Assembly (NCBI GenBank): GCA_001599815.1
Contig: BCIA01000005.1
Coordinates: forward strand, 2,769,088-2,833,087
From: Furcasterigmium furcatum
Lineage: Eukaryota; Ascomycota; Sordariomycetes; Glomerellales; Plectosphaerellaceae
Direction of reading: 5' to 3'
Length of the DNA: 64,000 nt
The notes under the pieces are model-generated. The model was not told where the DNA came from and made no database searches. It worked only from the letters and a program-made list of their open reading frames with translations. Shown here in pieces: positions 11,074 to 22,117 of the stretch (position 1 is its first letter; each line of letters starts with the position of its first letter). Position numbers and translations under genes: made by a program.

Positions 11074-12325
11074 ATGGTCAGCCCTGACCTTCAACCGGCT
11101 AGGCGCAGCCTGCCATGGCGGCTCGGCTCATCCCTGGCCATGGGCATCACGGGCGTCGTTGCGCGGGGCTTCCTCTACGGTCTCAACACAGTCGAAACCG
11201 TCGGACTCGAGGCCTTTCTGAAGCTATTGGATGACCGCCGGGCTAGCCACAGCAAACAAGGACTCCTAACAGGTACGCATAACAAGAGACGGCCCGGGAG
11301 CCTGGGGCCTTTTGCAGACATCTGACACCATGGGCAGTCTCGAACCATATCAGCGTGTAAGTGGTCGACAGCCGGCAGTACTCCCCTCACATCTCATCTC
11401 TGAACTCAACAACAGCTTGGATGATCCGTTAATGTGGGGAGTCCTGCCCCTCAAGTATGCTTTTGATCCCACCAATCTCAGATGGGGCCTGGGTGCCCAC
11501 GACATCTGCTTCAAGAAGTCAGTACAACCACCCAAAGTGCGAGATTCCGTAGCATCCATCATTCACAGCTGACGCCGAAATCCTAGCAAACTTGCCTCCA
11601 AGTTCTTCAGCCTCGGACAAGTGCTTCCTACTCATCGGCTCCTCCACTCGCACCATGGGGGTTTGTTCCAGCCCACCATGGCTGAGGCGGTTCATGTTCT
11701 GTCCAAGGACGAACCATTACCTCCTTCAAAATCCCCAGGCATGACCTATATGACGAGCTCTGGAGAGACGTTTCCATCCCCTTCGGCATACAGCAGCTGC
11801 CGCGGAGCATGGGTTCATGTCTTTCCAGAGGCTTGCGTTCACCAGCACCCAGACCTTGCGATCCGTTACTTTAAATGGGGCATATCCCGCCTGGTCATTG
11901 AGAGCAACCCGGCTCCCCTATTTGTGCCAATGTTCATTGATGGGTTTCAAAACATTATGCACGAGACGAGGAAGAAACCACGCTGGCTACCACGTGTGGG
12001 CGCCAGAGCCCGTGTCGTCTTTGGCGAGCCCCTTGACACCAGCAAGGTTTTCGGCGAGCAGCGGGATCGGTGGCGAAGGCTAGTGGACAAGAAGCAGAAT
12101 GTCCTGTCCCTTCGCCCAGGTGAATCGGGCGACGTATTCGACCAGGACCTCAAGCTGGGGGCCGAGGCGGTCCAGCTCAGGATCGAGGTTGCCGCGGCTG
12201 TCAGGAGCCACGTTGCCCGCCTGCGAAAAGAGGCTGGCTATACGGATGATGACCCATATTTCGCGCGAGCGGAAGCCTGGGAGCGAGATCCCGCCAAGAA
12301 GATTCTCAGAGTCAGGTCGACGTAG
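11074..12325 (+). CDS. TAZ1: Tafazzin, monolysocardiolipin acyltransferase
   Basis: Four exons: 11074-11272, 11338-11356 (19 nt), 11416-11517 and 11587-12325, giving 352 residues. Known role: tafazzin remodels cardiolipin by transacylation at the mitochondrial membranes. The acyltransferase motif HX4D is assembled across the 19-nt exon 2 and exon 3 as NHISVLDDPLMWG. Further family blocks are LPWRLGSSLAMG and GFLYGLNTVE near the start, FSLGQVLPTHRL, GGLFQPTM, a WVHVFPE block (motif III) and FKWGISRLVIES with PLFVPMFIDGF. The insert of about 35 residues before WVHVFPE is common in filamentous fungal tafazzins. ATG 11074 is chosen because it starts shortly before the conserved LPWR block. An in-frame frame upstream to 10987 opens with a non-ATG codon. 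Confidence 0.94.
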
Positions 12326-12655
12326 CATTGTGCACAGGGAATGCGATTCCGTTGAGATGAAAATGCTGTTCCGATTAGGCAACTCCACCTCTACTCTGTT
12401 TCATGAAGAAAATAGAGAGTTAACGCGCTCTTGCATACCCGGTCAAAGATCAAAGGCCCTCCCGCAACGCCGAAGCCTGTTTTCCATCCCTCCCTCCCTC
12501 CCTCCCTCCCTCCCTCCCCCCCTCACTCACTCCATCCAGAACAACCCGTCGAGAAGCGTCTGCTTCAATATTATCGGACTGGAAGTATTCCTCCCTTTGA
12601 GAGTCAATGTGCCATCGGCATCGCTCCATCAGTTCGTGAGCTCAGCTGGTATCGC
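12326..12655. other. Convergent intergenic region
   Basis: Short 3' flank shared by TAZ1 and the PHO85-type kinase gene. It contains the TCCC microsatellite and no gene. Confidence 0.5.
12487..12518 (+). repeat. (TCCC)8 microsatellite
   Basis: Eight perfect tandem TCCC units followed by a C run, in the 3' flank between TAZ1 and the kinase gene. A pyrimidine-only tract like this is prone to slippage. Confidence 0.95.
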
Positions 12656-13684
12656 CTAGTAAGCTTCGTACGATCCTTGCGGCGGGGCATACGCCCTGGC
12701 CTGGGCCTGCATGGTCTGTTGCTGTTGGTGCTGCTGCATGAGGAGGTCGTTGAACCAGGGGTGCTTCAGGGCGTCATGGGCACTGATCCTTAGCTCCGGC
12801 CGCAGCTGCAGCATGCGTTGCAGCAGATCGATGCCCGTGGGGTCAATCTGGGGGAGGATCTGTCGCAAGTCTTGCGTCGCATACAGACTGAAGGTCGGTT
12901 TGTACTCGGGGAGTTGTGTGATCCCGGCCCAGGTTCTTTCCGTAGGGGTCCCCATGATGCGGAATATCCTAGTGAGCTGATCCTCGTTGGTGGTGCCAGG
13001 GAAGAGTGGCCTTCCGGTGTACATTTCGGCCATGATGCAGCCAGCCGACCAGATGTCAATGCTGGTGTTGTATGTCCTGCTACCGAGGAGGACATCGGGA
13101 GCCCGGTACCACAAGGTAACGACTTCGTTGGAGAAGGTGTTTACCGGGATACCGAACGCGCGAGCGAGGCCAAAGTCGCCCAGTTTGAGTTGACCTTTGC
13201 TGTTGATGAGCAGGTTCTGCGGCTTGAGGTCGCGGTGAAGGACCCTGTTCTGGTGGCAGAAATCAATGCCCCGCAGCAGCTGGTACATGAAGGACTTAAT
13301 CTGGTTGGGCTTCAACGCGCCACGGTCGCCGTGTGTATCCATGTACTTTTTCAGGTCGCCGTCCAGAAACTCGAAGACGAGCATGAGCTTGTTTTCGGTA
13401 TGGATGACGTCGTGGAGGGCGACGATGTTCTCGTGTTTAAGCTCCTTCATTAGGGAGATCTCGCGAATGGCAGTCGATGGGGTTCCTTCCTCGGAGTCGA
13501 GATGAATCTCCTTGAGCGCGACGAGCTCTCCGGTCTGTCTGTTTCGGCCCTTGAAAACCTAGGGAAGACGTCACGTCAGCGGGGGGTGCGGGCGCCAGAA
13601 GACCAGTGCTCTTACCGTTGCATATGTGCCCTCGCCCAGCTTCTCCAGCTGCTGGAAGGAACTCGGGTGGCGTTTCCCATCCAT
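12656..13684 (-). CDS. PHO85: PHO85-type cyclin-dependent kinase
   Basis: Two exons on the minus strand, 13616-13684 and 12656-13558, with intron 13559-13615 (57 nt), giving 323 residues. All CDK landmarks are present: the glycine loop GEGTYATVFKG, Lys39 in VALKE, a perfect PSTAIRE helix (about 50-56), HRDLKPQN with the catalytic Asp near 133, DFGLARAFG near 151, and the activation loop FSNEVVTLWYRAPDVLLG. The Ser-Asn-Glu instead of the usual Thr of Cdc28 and the whole-length similarity fit the Pho85/PhoA class, which acts with Pcl/Pho80 cyclins in phosphate and nutrient signalling. The C-terminus carries a Gln-rich tail (QQHQQQQTMQAQ). The first intron after ATGAT-like codon GCAACG splits the glycine loop. 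An alternative ATG two codons downstream is not present, so the start is secure to within the first residues. Confidence 0.93.
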
Positions 13685-14303
13685 CTTGTCCTTGTTAGAT
13701 TGCTGCCCCTTTGGATCGAGTCGGAATGGAGGAGGTCCTTGTCGGTGGGAGCAGGAAGAGGTTGTTGAGAGTGTGGAGGGATGATCGTTGGTACAGTACC
13801 GACGATGAGATCCGGCAGAGCGTTACCAGCGATCCGAGAGATTGCAATGGAGTCCGGGTGTGGGGGCGAGGGGATTGTCTCCGATCTGGTCAATGCTGGC
13901 TGTCCCGCAGTGGTGGTCAAGTCTTGAAGGCAGTCGGAGCCTGAGATCAATGGCATGATTTGGGTCACCGCCTTTCGGTGGTGGGACTTCTTCCTCAACA
14001 CCCAAAGTACCTGCAAGTCCTGGTTACTGGATTACAGGCATATTATACTTGGTGCCACAGGTACCAGCTGACACGAGATACCGGGTCATCCACACGTGGG
14101 AAACCCCGCGGTCATCCAGCCCCGCCTACCCTCCTTCCATTCAAATGACCTCCCTTATCGGGCGTTATCAGCGATCATGTCATTGACCTCACCTCCATCC
14201 TCCATCGTGTATTCTTCCACCCCAGCTTGTCCAGGTTTGATGTCCGGTCCTGGGTTTTACGAGCCGCGTTTCCCCGAACAGTTCATGCTTCAAGTACAAC
14301 GCC
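13685..14303. other. Divergent promoter region
   Basis: Upstream DNA shared by the kinase (minus) and the septin-like GTPase gene (plus). It has no supported gene. A plus-strand ORF at 14096-14356 overlaps the real start in another frame. Confidence 0.45.
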
Positions 14304-16432
14304 ATGCGCCCTCTACCTGGCAACGGCGCCACGTCCGCGAGCGGGGCATCCGCTGATGCCACGACCGACTCGTTCCTTACCTCCAGTGCATCCTCACAGA
14401 TGACATTCATCCTGACCGACGAGGCTTCCATAGATGCTTCTTTCCGGCCTGCAACGTCAGTTCATGCTGCCCGTCGTTTAAGAGATCATCACAAGGCCGG
14501 GGCACACTCGCTGTCTCGAGGCAGTGCTAGTTCCGCTTCGTCCGAAAGCCTGTGTTCGCAGCCCAGCGCAGCCGAGCAGCCGCTCTTAGGACAGCCGCAT
14601 CAATCTCCCAAGTCACCAGCAGGCCCAACATCAGCACCGATGACACCTCCGATGACAGGCTTGTCAGCGCCCGCCTCGGGCTTCAGCAGTCCTGCGTCTT
14701 GCCGAGACTCTCTTGCTGCCTCCCTGTCGGAGGACCAGGGGAGTTTTGTTCTGAGCACCCTAGACGACTCTGGCCCGGAAAATGCTCCTTCATTGAGCGG
14801 AAGGGAGCAATGTATCTCAGCAGACTCGCAACTCATCATGCCAACCATTTCCGTTCCAACCCGTCGACCCTTTACCCCCGAGGGCAAATCTATGGGAAGA
14901 CTAAAAGTGCTGGTCGCTGGACATGAAGGTACGATCTCCCCATAAAACCCAAACTACCCGGTAGAGGCAAGACGCTGATTTTTTCCACTTGACAGGTCTT
15001 GGAAAAACCTCGCTTATCCAGGCCATCGTCCAGTCTTGCCAACACATAATCCATGTTGACCCCGCTGTGCCAGCTATCGTCGCGGATGGACGACGTGCTA
15101 GTTTCAAGCCAGCCCGAGATATCAACGACAGACTCTCGACAATAACCGAAACCTTCGCCAGCACGAAACCATATCCGTCCTGGTGGAGTTACTCTGACTT
15201 CCCAAGAAACAGACGACGCAGTGTCGGCGACGCGATTCTCGACAGGAATGTTTGCTTTGTGGACACGCCAGGTCTTAATGTGACATCCCAGGTGAGTAAT
15301 CTAGGGGCCAGTCAGAGGTGTTTTGACACGTACTAAACGAGCTCAGATTCTGGAGAGTGGTCCTGAGATCTCCCGATACGTCGAACGCCACCTACAGAGG
15401 AGTGCTCTTCGAAGCCTGGAAGATTCGGAAGTGCTGAGCACATTGAGCAATGGCGGCGGCTTGCTTGTTGATGCCGTCCTATACATGATACCCAGCACAG
15501 GTAACCCCAATCTCGCGCAGGATGCTCAAGACAATGTACTGATGTAGCAAGCAGGTCTCGCTCGTGCCGAAGTTGAATTGCTCCGGCGGCTGAGCCCGTT
15601 GACGAGCATCATACCAGTCCTTGCCCAAGCAGATACCCTCGATTCTGATCAGATAGAGTCGGGCAAGGCCCTCATCCACAATCAGCTCGTCGAAAAAGGC
15701 ATATTCACTTTCACGTTTGATGCCGAACCCCCTGGCAGCGGGGAGCATTCCGTGTATGCCGTGTCAAGCAAGGCAGGAGACGACCGCAACGTAATGGATG
15801 CCAGCCTACTCATGAGTTCTGAATACAACCCGCCTCTGGTTCAGACTGATCTCGCAGCTCTGGTGGATAGACTCTTCAGCCCCGAAGGCAGTCTCCAATT
15901 GCGGCATTCCACGGCGATGAAACTTCTCACGTGGCGCAAATCGGCTCCCCCGGATTCCATTTTAACAGCAACGGGGGCCGAGATGGTACATTTTCATTCA
16001 CAGGGAGTCGGGCCGGTTGTTCCACGTCGACCTGCACGCAGATACAACCAGGACGGTGGCCGCTGGGCGAGGGTTCACATCGTGAACTGGGCAGCAGACT
16101 TGCAACGCAGCCTACTGAACGAGAGAATCTCCTATGATGAGTGTTCTATGCGGCAGCAAGCGCTGTGGTCCAGAGAGCAGGCAAGGTTGCGGTCCGGGGA
16201 AGCCCGCCCGTCGGCGCTGGCGCCGCGACAGAGTCCGGAAAGGGGTATCGAGCGTTCTTTGAGGCGACGGAATGATTACAACAACGACACAATGTGGCAA
16301 GGGGCACCACAACAGGACCCTCTCGGGTTACTCGAGCTGGGGACTCAACTCAAGTGGAACAGCTGGCATGCGTTCGAGCTCTTGGGCAGCGCGGGTCTCA
16401 TTGGAGGCCTGGCCGTGTGGATGCTTTCCTGA
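14304..16432 (+). CDS. Septin-like P-loop GTPase with C-terminal membrane anchor
   Basis: Four exons: 14304-14928, 14996-15291, 15347-15500 and 15555-16432, giving 650 residues. The first 200 residues are Ser/Pro/Ala-rich and probably disordered. The G domain begins at MGRLKVLVAGHEGLGKTSL, with the P-loop GxxxxGKT at about 206-213 split by intron 1. A switch II-type DTPG lies near 298, and the base-specificity motif is AQAD near 382-385 (septins use AKAD). An HVDP element follows the P-loop, as in septin-type G domains of fungal relatives. The C-terminus (LLGSAGLIGGLAVWML, last 20 residues) is a good single membrane segment at the very end, which classical septins lack. It would make a tail-anchored protein. 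Polymerisation and the target membrane are unknown. Confidence 0.82.
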
Positions 16433-16906
16433 GCATCATGTTTCGACTCGATGATCCCCATGGAATGGGCCAGTTTGAGAGAACTAGGTAGCGATATTCG
16501 AAAATATAACGAAAACAGCTGCGTAGCTGGAAACAAGGCGGACAGACTAAATTTTCAGCTTGTTAGCCACCGTCTCAGTCACCCCGAATGAATCGGAAGG
16601 ACGATGATAAACGCACTCTACTTCACAATGCAAATGTGAATGTTGTTTTGCTCCGGACCCGTGCACGTACCTTATTTGCCTACTAGGTCAGTACCTACCC
16701 ATCCAGTCACGCCAACTGGCCCACTTGCCGACGCGATGACACACAGCTGTGCTTACCTCACCACAGCACAAGGGAAGCTAACTTCCTTCAGCCTAGGTAC
16801 CAAGGTACCTAGCTACCTACCTTACGTTTGGAAGGTCGAACGTGCTGCTTGCTTCCTTCCACGTCCTCAACGCGAACTTGCTCCTTCGTCTTTCGCGACG
16901 ACAACC
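16433..16906. other. Intergenic region upstream of PAP1
   Basis: Leader and promoter of PAP1. The segment 16790-16825 is packed with TACCTAGGTA-type words. An open frame reads through from 16640 in phase with PAP1, but the conserved start is the ATG at 16907. Confidence 0.5.
16791..16824. repeat. Cluster of CCTAGGTACC-type words
   Basis: Overlapping copies of CCTAGGTACC, GGTACCTAGC and TACCTACCTT lie just upstream of PAP1. Similar words recur in other intergenic regions of the window and are not seen as clusters inside the coding exons that I read. Confidence 0.5.
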
Positions 16907-19137
16907 ATGGCTCAAGACCAGGCCCTCGGCATCACGCCGCCCATCTCGACGGCCCTGCCGACCGAGTCTGAACATGCGGCCAACGATGCTATGTTGGATG
17001 AACTTAAGCGCCAAAATACTTTTGAATCGCCGGCAGAAACGGCTAAGAGGCAAGCCACTTCCTCGCCCTCTGGTCACACCACCGGTTGCGCTGACTATGT
17101 TGCTCTCTCTAGACGCGAGGTACTCACGCAGCTTGAGATCATCTGCGACGAGTTCGTACGTCGAGTGGCAACGAAACGAGAGGCCGGCAGCGACGCCCTC
17201 ATCAAGGAAGCAAAGGGCAGGATTTTTACCTACGGAAGTTTCCGCCTCGGTGTCTACGGACCTGGCTCCGACATCGATACTCTGGTTGTTGCCCCCCGAT
17301 ACGTTACGCGCAATGACTATTTCGACATCTTCCCCGACCTCCTCCACGAGATGACGACCCCCGGTGCTATCACTGACCTGTCCGTCGTGCGAGACGCCTT
17401 CGTACCAATCATCAAATTCGAGTTTTCCGGCATCAGTATCGACCTGATCTTCTCAAGGATTGCCTCGCTGAAGCAACTTCCGGAGGAGAAAGAGTGGAGT
17501 TTGAAAGATTCGAATCTTCTCCGGGGCCTGGACGAGGCGGAGCTGCGGTCCCTGAACGGTACCCGTGTGACGGACGAGATCATCAACCTGGTTCCTGAAC
17601 CTCGTACCTTCAGGCTTGCCCTCCGAACCATCAAGCTGTGGGCACAACGTCGAGCAATTTACGCCAATATTATGGGCTTCCCTGGCGGTGTCGCATGGGC
17701 CATGCTTGTAGCGCGCGTGTGCCAGCTTTACCCCAAAGCTACGAGCTCGGTCATTGTCAGCAAGTTCTTTCACATCATGCGGCGGTGGCCGTGGCCTCAG
17801 CCTGTCCTGCTCAAGCACATCGAGAGCGGTCCGTTGCAGGTTCGGGTTTGGAATCCGAAGGTACGTCTCGGCTACAACACGGTCCTCGGGATCCAAATCG
17901 CTTCTACTGGTTTCAAGTGCTAAAGGCAGCAGGTGTACAAGGGTGATCAGTTCCACTTGATGCCCATCATCACCCCGGCATATCCGTCCATGTGTGCGAC
18001 ATACAATATCACCAAGTCAGCGATGACTATCATCCAGCAGGAGCTCCAACGTGCCAGCGAAATCACAGATAGCGTCTTGCTCTCCCGGCGACCCTGGAGT
18101 GACCTCTTCGTCAAGCATACCTTTTTTACTGAGGGTTATAAGTACTACATTTCGGTGATTACAGCCAGCAAAACCAAGGAGTCGCACAAGGTCTGGTCTG
18201 GCTACGTGGAGTCCAAAGTACGGGTTCTAGTTCAAGGGCTCGAGCAACATCAGTCGATTTCACTGGCACGCCCCTTTAATAAGGGCTATGATCGACAGCA
18301 CAAGTGCCAGAATGATCACGAAATCGCCTTGGTTCAGGACGGCAACCTGGACTATCTCGTGGATGGAGTCGACATCAAACAGGAGTCGAGCAAGCTCCAG
18401 GATGGCGCTCAGGAGGAGCTACCGATCCCTTCGGCACAAGCCGGAAATGCTACAAGCGTCAAGGCGGATCCAGGCGTCAAACCGGAGACAGGCGCGGAGG
18501 CTACCGAAGTGAATCTGCATGACGTACCCGAGGCCCGCCCCAAGCCTGCTCTGCTGGGTGGCAAGGCGGACGATTCTGAGGCGATGGATGTATACACGAC
18601 CACACATTACATCGGCCTGCAACTGAAGGAAGGTAGGTGTTCAGCTTCCGGCCTGGTTGCCGTGGGCACACCTGCAACGAAGCCATCCCTCTTAAACTGC
18701 CGTTCGTTCTTGTTACCCATACTGACAATCCAGGTGCCAAATCCCTTGACCTGTCCTATCAAGTCGACAACTTCAAGCAACTGTGCATGCAATGGGACAA
18801 GTACACAAAAGAGCTCACTGACTTGTCGTACCTATCTGTCCAACATGTCCGCAAGTAAGTCTGCCCAGTGCTCGACAGTAAGGTTGCAACAGCTAATGGA
18901 TTTGCAGCCACTCCCTGCCTGACGATGTTTTCGAGCCTGGCGAGAAAAGGCCTCAGAAGCCACGGAAGAAAGCGGCGACCAACGGAACAGGTCCCATTAA
19001 GAAGCGAAGTGCTTCTGAGGTTAGTCAAAAGTTGGTCTTGCCAATTCCAGGCGCAGTCTGCTAATTGTACCTTTCTTCTACAGGATGCCCAGCCTCCCCC
19101 GAAGCGACAGCATGCCTCAATCTCTGCTGCGGGTTGA
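16907..19137 (+). CDS. PAP1: Nuclear poly(A) polymerase
   Basis: Five exons: 16907-17860, 17933-18632, 18734-18854, 18908-19019 and 19084-19137, giving 646 residues. The enzyme adds poly(A) tails to cleaved pre-mRNA in the nucleus as part of CPF. The nucleotidyltransferase signature is YGSFRLGVYGPGSDIDTL with metal-binding Asp at about 122 and 124 and the third Asp near 179 (SIDLIF). The central domain has FRLALRTIKLWAQRRAIYANIMGFPGGVAWAMLVARVCQLYP, and the RNA-binding region has MPIITPAYPSMCATYNIT and FFTEGYKYYISV. A Lys/Arg-rich tail (KPRKKAATNG, IKKRSASE) carries a likely nuclear signal. The acceptor of intron 1 is a NAGCAG pair, so one extra Gln is possible. The stop at 19135-19137 is a TGA followed by an open frame of 45 codons. 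Confidence 0.95.
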
Positions 19138-19917
19138 CAGCATTCAACTTCCGGTGCTCTGCCGACAGCTTTCCCTGCTGCTGCTGCGGTTGGTGGTGAT
19201 AAGATGTTACTCACCCTCCTGGTCACGGGCTCCCTGGTGGGCCGATGGCTTTTTCTTTCTTCATGACTAACTCTCAAGGATGGTCCCTGCCCCTGCCCCT
19301 GCTGGTCAAATCGAACATGACGATGCCCCGAAAACTTCGCGATATTGACCTCCGGAGGGCTACCTCCCCACCCGACGACAGGTCATGAGACGACACCGGA
19401 TTGCATAGCACTGGGCACTAGCGTGCGTTGACCATACCATGGAAACCCTCTCTCCCGACCAGGTAGAAAGGGGTGTACATCCAGCACCTACCCACCATGC
19501 CTGTGGTGCTTCAACTATGGCGATGGACCCAGATCAATAACGAATTGGTATGTCGACGTTTTCGGATGCTGCCTCTTGGTGTTGCTGCGGCGGCCCTCAC
19601 GGGCTGGGCTACTAAATGAAACTTATCCAAGGGAAAGGATCACCACTCGGCACCTTTGACTGGGCCACAGTACCTGCGGGGCTGCTTCTCATCGCTGAGG
19701 CTGGAACCGAGGATATGAAGCATCATAGGCTGTGCTCTCGAACGCATTCGTTGCGTGCTGAAGATGCAACCTGCCGGTATGCTGGGACCAAGCTTAAGGT
19801 TTAAATCTGGCCCTCGGAGGCCCGATCTTGTACGTATAGTTCTAAGCCCAGCGTAGTCCCAAATACAGAGCATTCCGCATGATCACTGGTACCACTGCAC
19901 CTGATGATTATCTGTCC
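19138..19917. other. Convergent intergenic region
   Basis: 3' flanks of PAP1 and DML1. In the first 130 bases the PAP1 frame stays open after its TGA. No independent gene was recognised. Confidence 0.45.
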
Positions 19918-21589
19918 CTAATCATCTTCCCCTTCGTCACTACCGCTGGACCAGCCATCTTCATACGCTTCGGCCAGCTCTGCCAAACTATTACAGATGT
20001 CTTCGCGGTCCTCGATACCGATAGAAGTCGCCACAAGCGAGTTCAGCTCTTTCACTCTGTTTGAGACTTTGGTATCGGTGGACAGATTGGTCATGACGCC
20101 GGCGGATTGGGTCAGGCATTCGCCATTGTTCCCAGTATAAATACTGGGGAAGCTGTCAGGAAGCGGGAACGCGGTGTCGCTGAGGTGGCTAAACTGCTGT
20201 CAGCAATGCTCGTTCAAAGACCTATGTACTCCATGAACAACCGCTGGATGTTGTTGTTGTCGACGGAGACGGGCCTGTGCTTACCGATAGACACTGCGAT
20301 CTGTCCTGTAGCGAGCATCAGATGGAGCGCCGTCCGTAGTACTGCACTCAACATCTCGAAGTGCGACAGCTCGGGACGTCCAGAATTGGCCAAAGTAGGT
20401 TGGTGAACTCTGCCTTCCAAAACGAGGGGTGATTATGCGACCGCCGAGGTGAAAAAGATCGATGTCGAGAGTCGTTGTGGTATCGTTACCGTCCAGCAGG
20501 AGTGGCTGGCTGTTTGCATGCTCTGTCTGGCTCGGTTCTACGACGCTCATCTGGAGGCGGCCCATGGTCTGTTTACCACTGAGATTCAGTCCATCGACGA
20601 TGGTGCCCAGAGTTTGACGAAGAGGTCCAGCCTTTGCCCTCGAGGCGACTGTGGCCGTCTCCAGGGCTGTGCTGAGAAGTGCAGACGTCTGCCATGCGGA
20701 GTCTTGTGTCAGATGTACATTGGGAGGAAGACCAGCTGTCGGTGTCGTCAAGGGCACCAGCATGGAGGCTTGCTCGGACATGGCAACGACGGACCTTGCA
20801 ACATTGGGCAGCTGTGCCCGAGACAGGCGGTATGGTTGCAGGCCCCATGTCCATATGGTTGCCTTGGGGTATTCATCACGCATACGCTCGAGGTAATCGG
20901 CGGCGAACCCGCCCCACGCATCATCAAGGGACGTGAGGAGCTGGATGCCTTGCATCTGGTCAGCCTCCTCGACGAAGGGGCGGAAATCGCGGTCCACCAT
21001 GTCCTGTTCTCTGTCGAGGGACTGGAAAAGCTCCCGGCCCAGGTCCCATTTGTCGAAGGGGCGAATAGAAGAGTTGAGCTCATAGTCGTAGAGTTGGTTC
21101 AGCGATTTGGGGTGATAGAAGACGCGGCTAAAGTCTGACCAGTACCGGACGCTGGATGGCTTCAGCGGGGGTGCAGCCTCGCCGGCATCCAAGCTCTGCT
21201 GGTAGGGCGTTTGAGCGATCTGGGGGAGCTTTTGTAGGACTGATTTGCCCTCCCAGGTGAGGGTTGCGTCCGGGTCATCGCCAGGGTCATACAAGGCATT
21301 GATCTTACGCAGAGAGCCGAATCCACCCTTCAGATCATAGATGACCGTCCGTGGCAGGAACGTCTCGGAGCCATCTGTTCCCAGTCCAACTCGCCAGTGG
21401 ACATCCGGATCAACGGCAGGCTCTGCGGCATCGTCGCCATAAGTGAAGTATGCCTCCTGGTGAAGTTGTTAGTCAGATCTCCCGGGGTTGGTGAGGGTAG
21501 GGGTTGAGGCAACAGACTTGAGTGTTCCAGAAGTGGGTGGCCAGGTAATTGCTGGACTGGCCGAGCTGGAGAGAGATAATCTCGTGCAT
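19918..21589 (-). CDS. DML1: DML1/Misato family protein
   Basis: Three exons on the minus strand: 21518-21589, 20285-21456 and 19918-20188, giving 504 residues. Known role: Dml1/Misato is an essential tubulin/FtsZ-like protein required for mitochondrial DNA inheritance and normal mitochondrial morphology. The N-terminal tubulin-like block is MHEIISLQLGQSSNYLATHFWNTQ, followed by the family signature YDLKGGFGSLRKINALYD. A C-terminal block, FPLPDSFPSIY, then a Ser/Asp/Glu-rich end (EAYEDGWSSGSDEGEDD) match the family. Intron 2 (20189-20284, 96 nt) was chosen over two shorter introns with a tiny exon inside. The single intron has a GCTGAC branch close to its TTTAG acceptor. The residues around that junction (SVYR|HLSD) are therefore less certain. 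Confidence 0.9.
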
Positions 21590-22117
21590 CAGGGGACTCG
21601 GGGGATGGAGTTACAAGGGGAACTCGATGCCCTTTGGCCACCTCAAATCGTTGCAACAATCGATAACTTCACAGGGTTCCGAGGACCACGGAAGGAATCC
21701 CCCACCATTAGTCATCGGTGAACCCCGCTGTCAGGATCAAGCTTTAGTGGACCTGGCCGCGCACCCTGGCTGGTTAGGGGCGTCTCAGAAAACCCGCCAT
21801 GAAGGCATGCCCTGTTCAAGGGTGGAGGCGACGCGCTTGACCAAGTCGCGACGCTGATGCAAGTTTGAACCTCGAGTGCCACGCGACATCATCAAGCCAC
21901 ATCTTCCGCAATCCACGACTCTTGTCGCCTTCAATGCGACCGGACAGGCTCGTCCTCAGCATTCCGACCGCAAAGCAAGACATCAGGGGGTGACCACGGA
22001 CGCGTGACCTACCCTGACCACGACGACATCGACCTGGATCGAGTAATTCGATCCTCTCTGCAACGCGCCAAAAGAACATCGTCCATCTGCGTGGCTACAG
22101 GCCGCACATTTCCCAGA
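21590..22117. other. Divergent promoter region
   Basis: Shared upstream region of DML1 (minus) and the forkhead gene (plus). No other gene or clear site was seen. The forkhead frame is open upstream to 22004 but has no ATG before 22118. Confidence 0.45.

Noticed and set aside
12656..13453. Plus-strand frame of 211 residues inside the kinase gene
   Set aside because: It is the complement of the PHO85 coding strand, a shadow frame.
14304..16432. Reading the septin-like gene as a classical septin
   Set aside because: It lacks a C-terminal coiled coil, has a membrane segment instead, and has an AQAD rather than AKAD base motif.
20205..20245. Tiny extra exon inside DML1 intron 2 (RLFMEYIG)
   Set aside because: It would need a 41-base intron without a branch point and a 33-base intron. 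A single 96-base intron has proper signals and gives the expected family junction.
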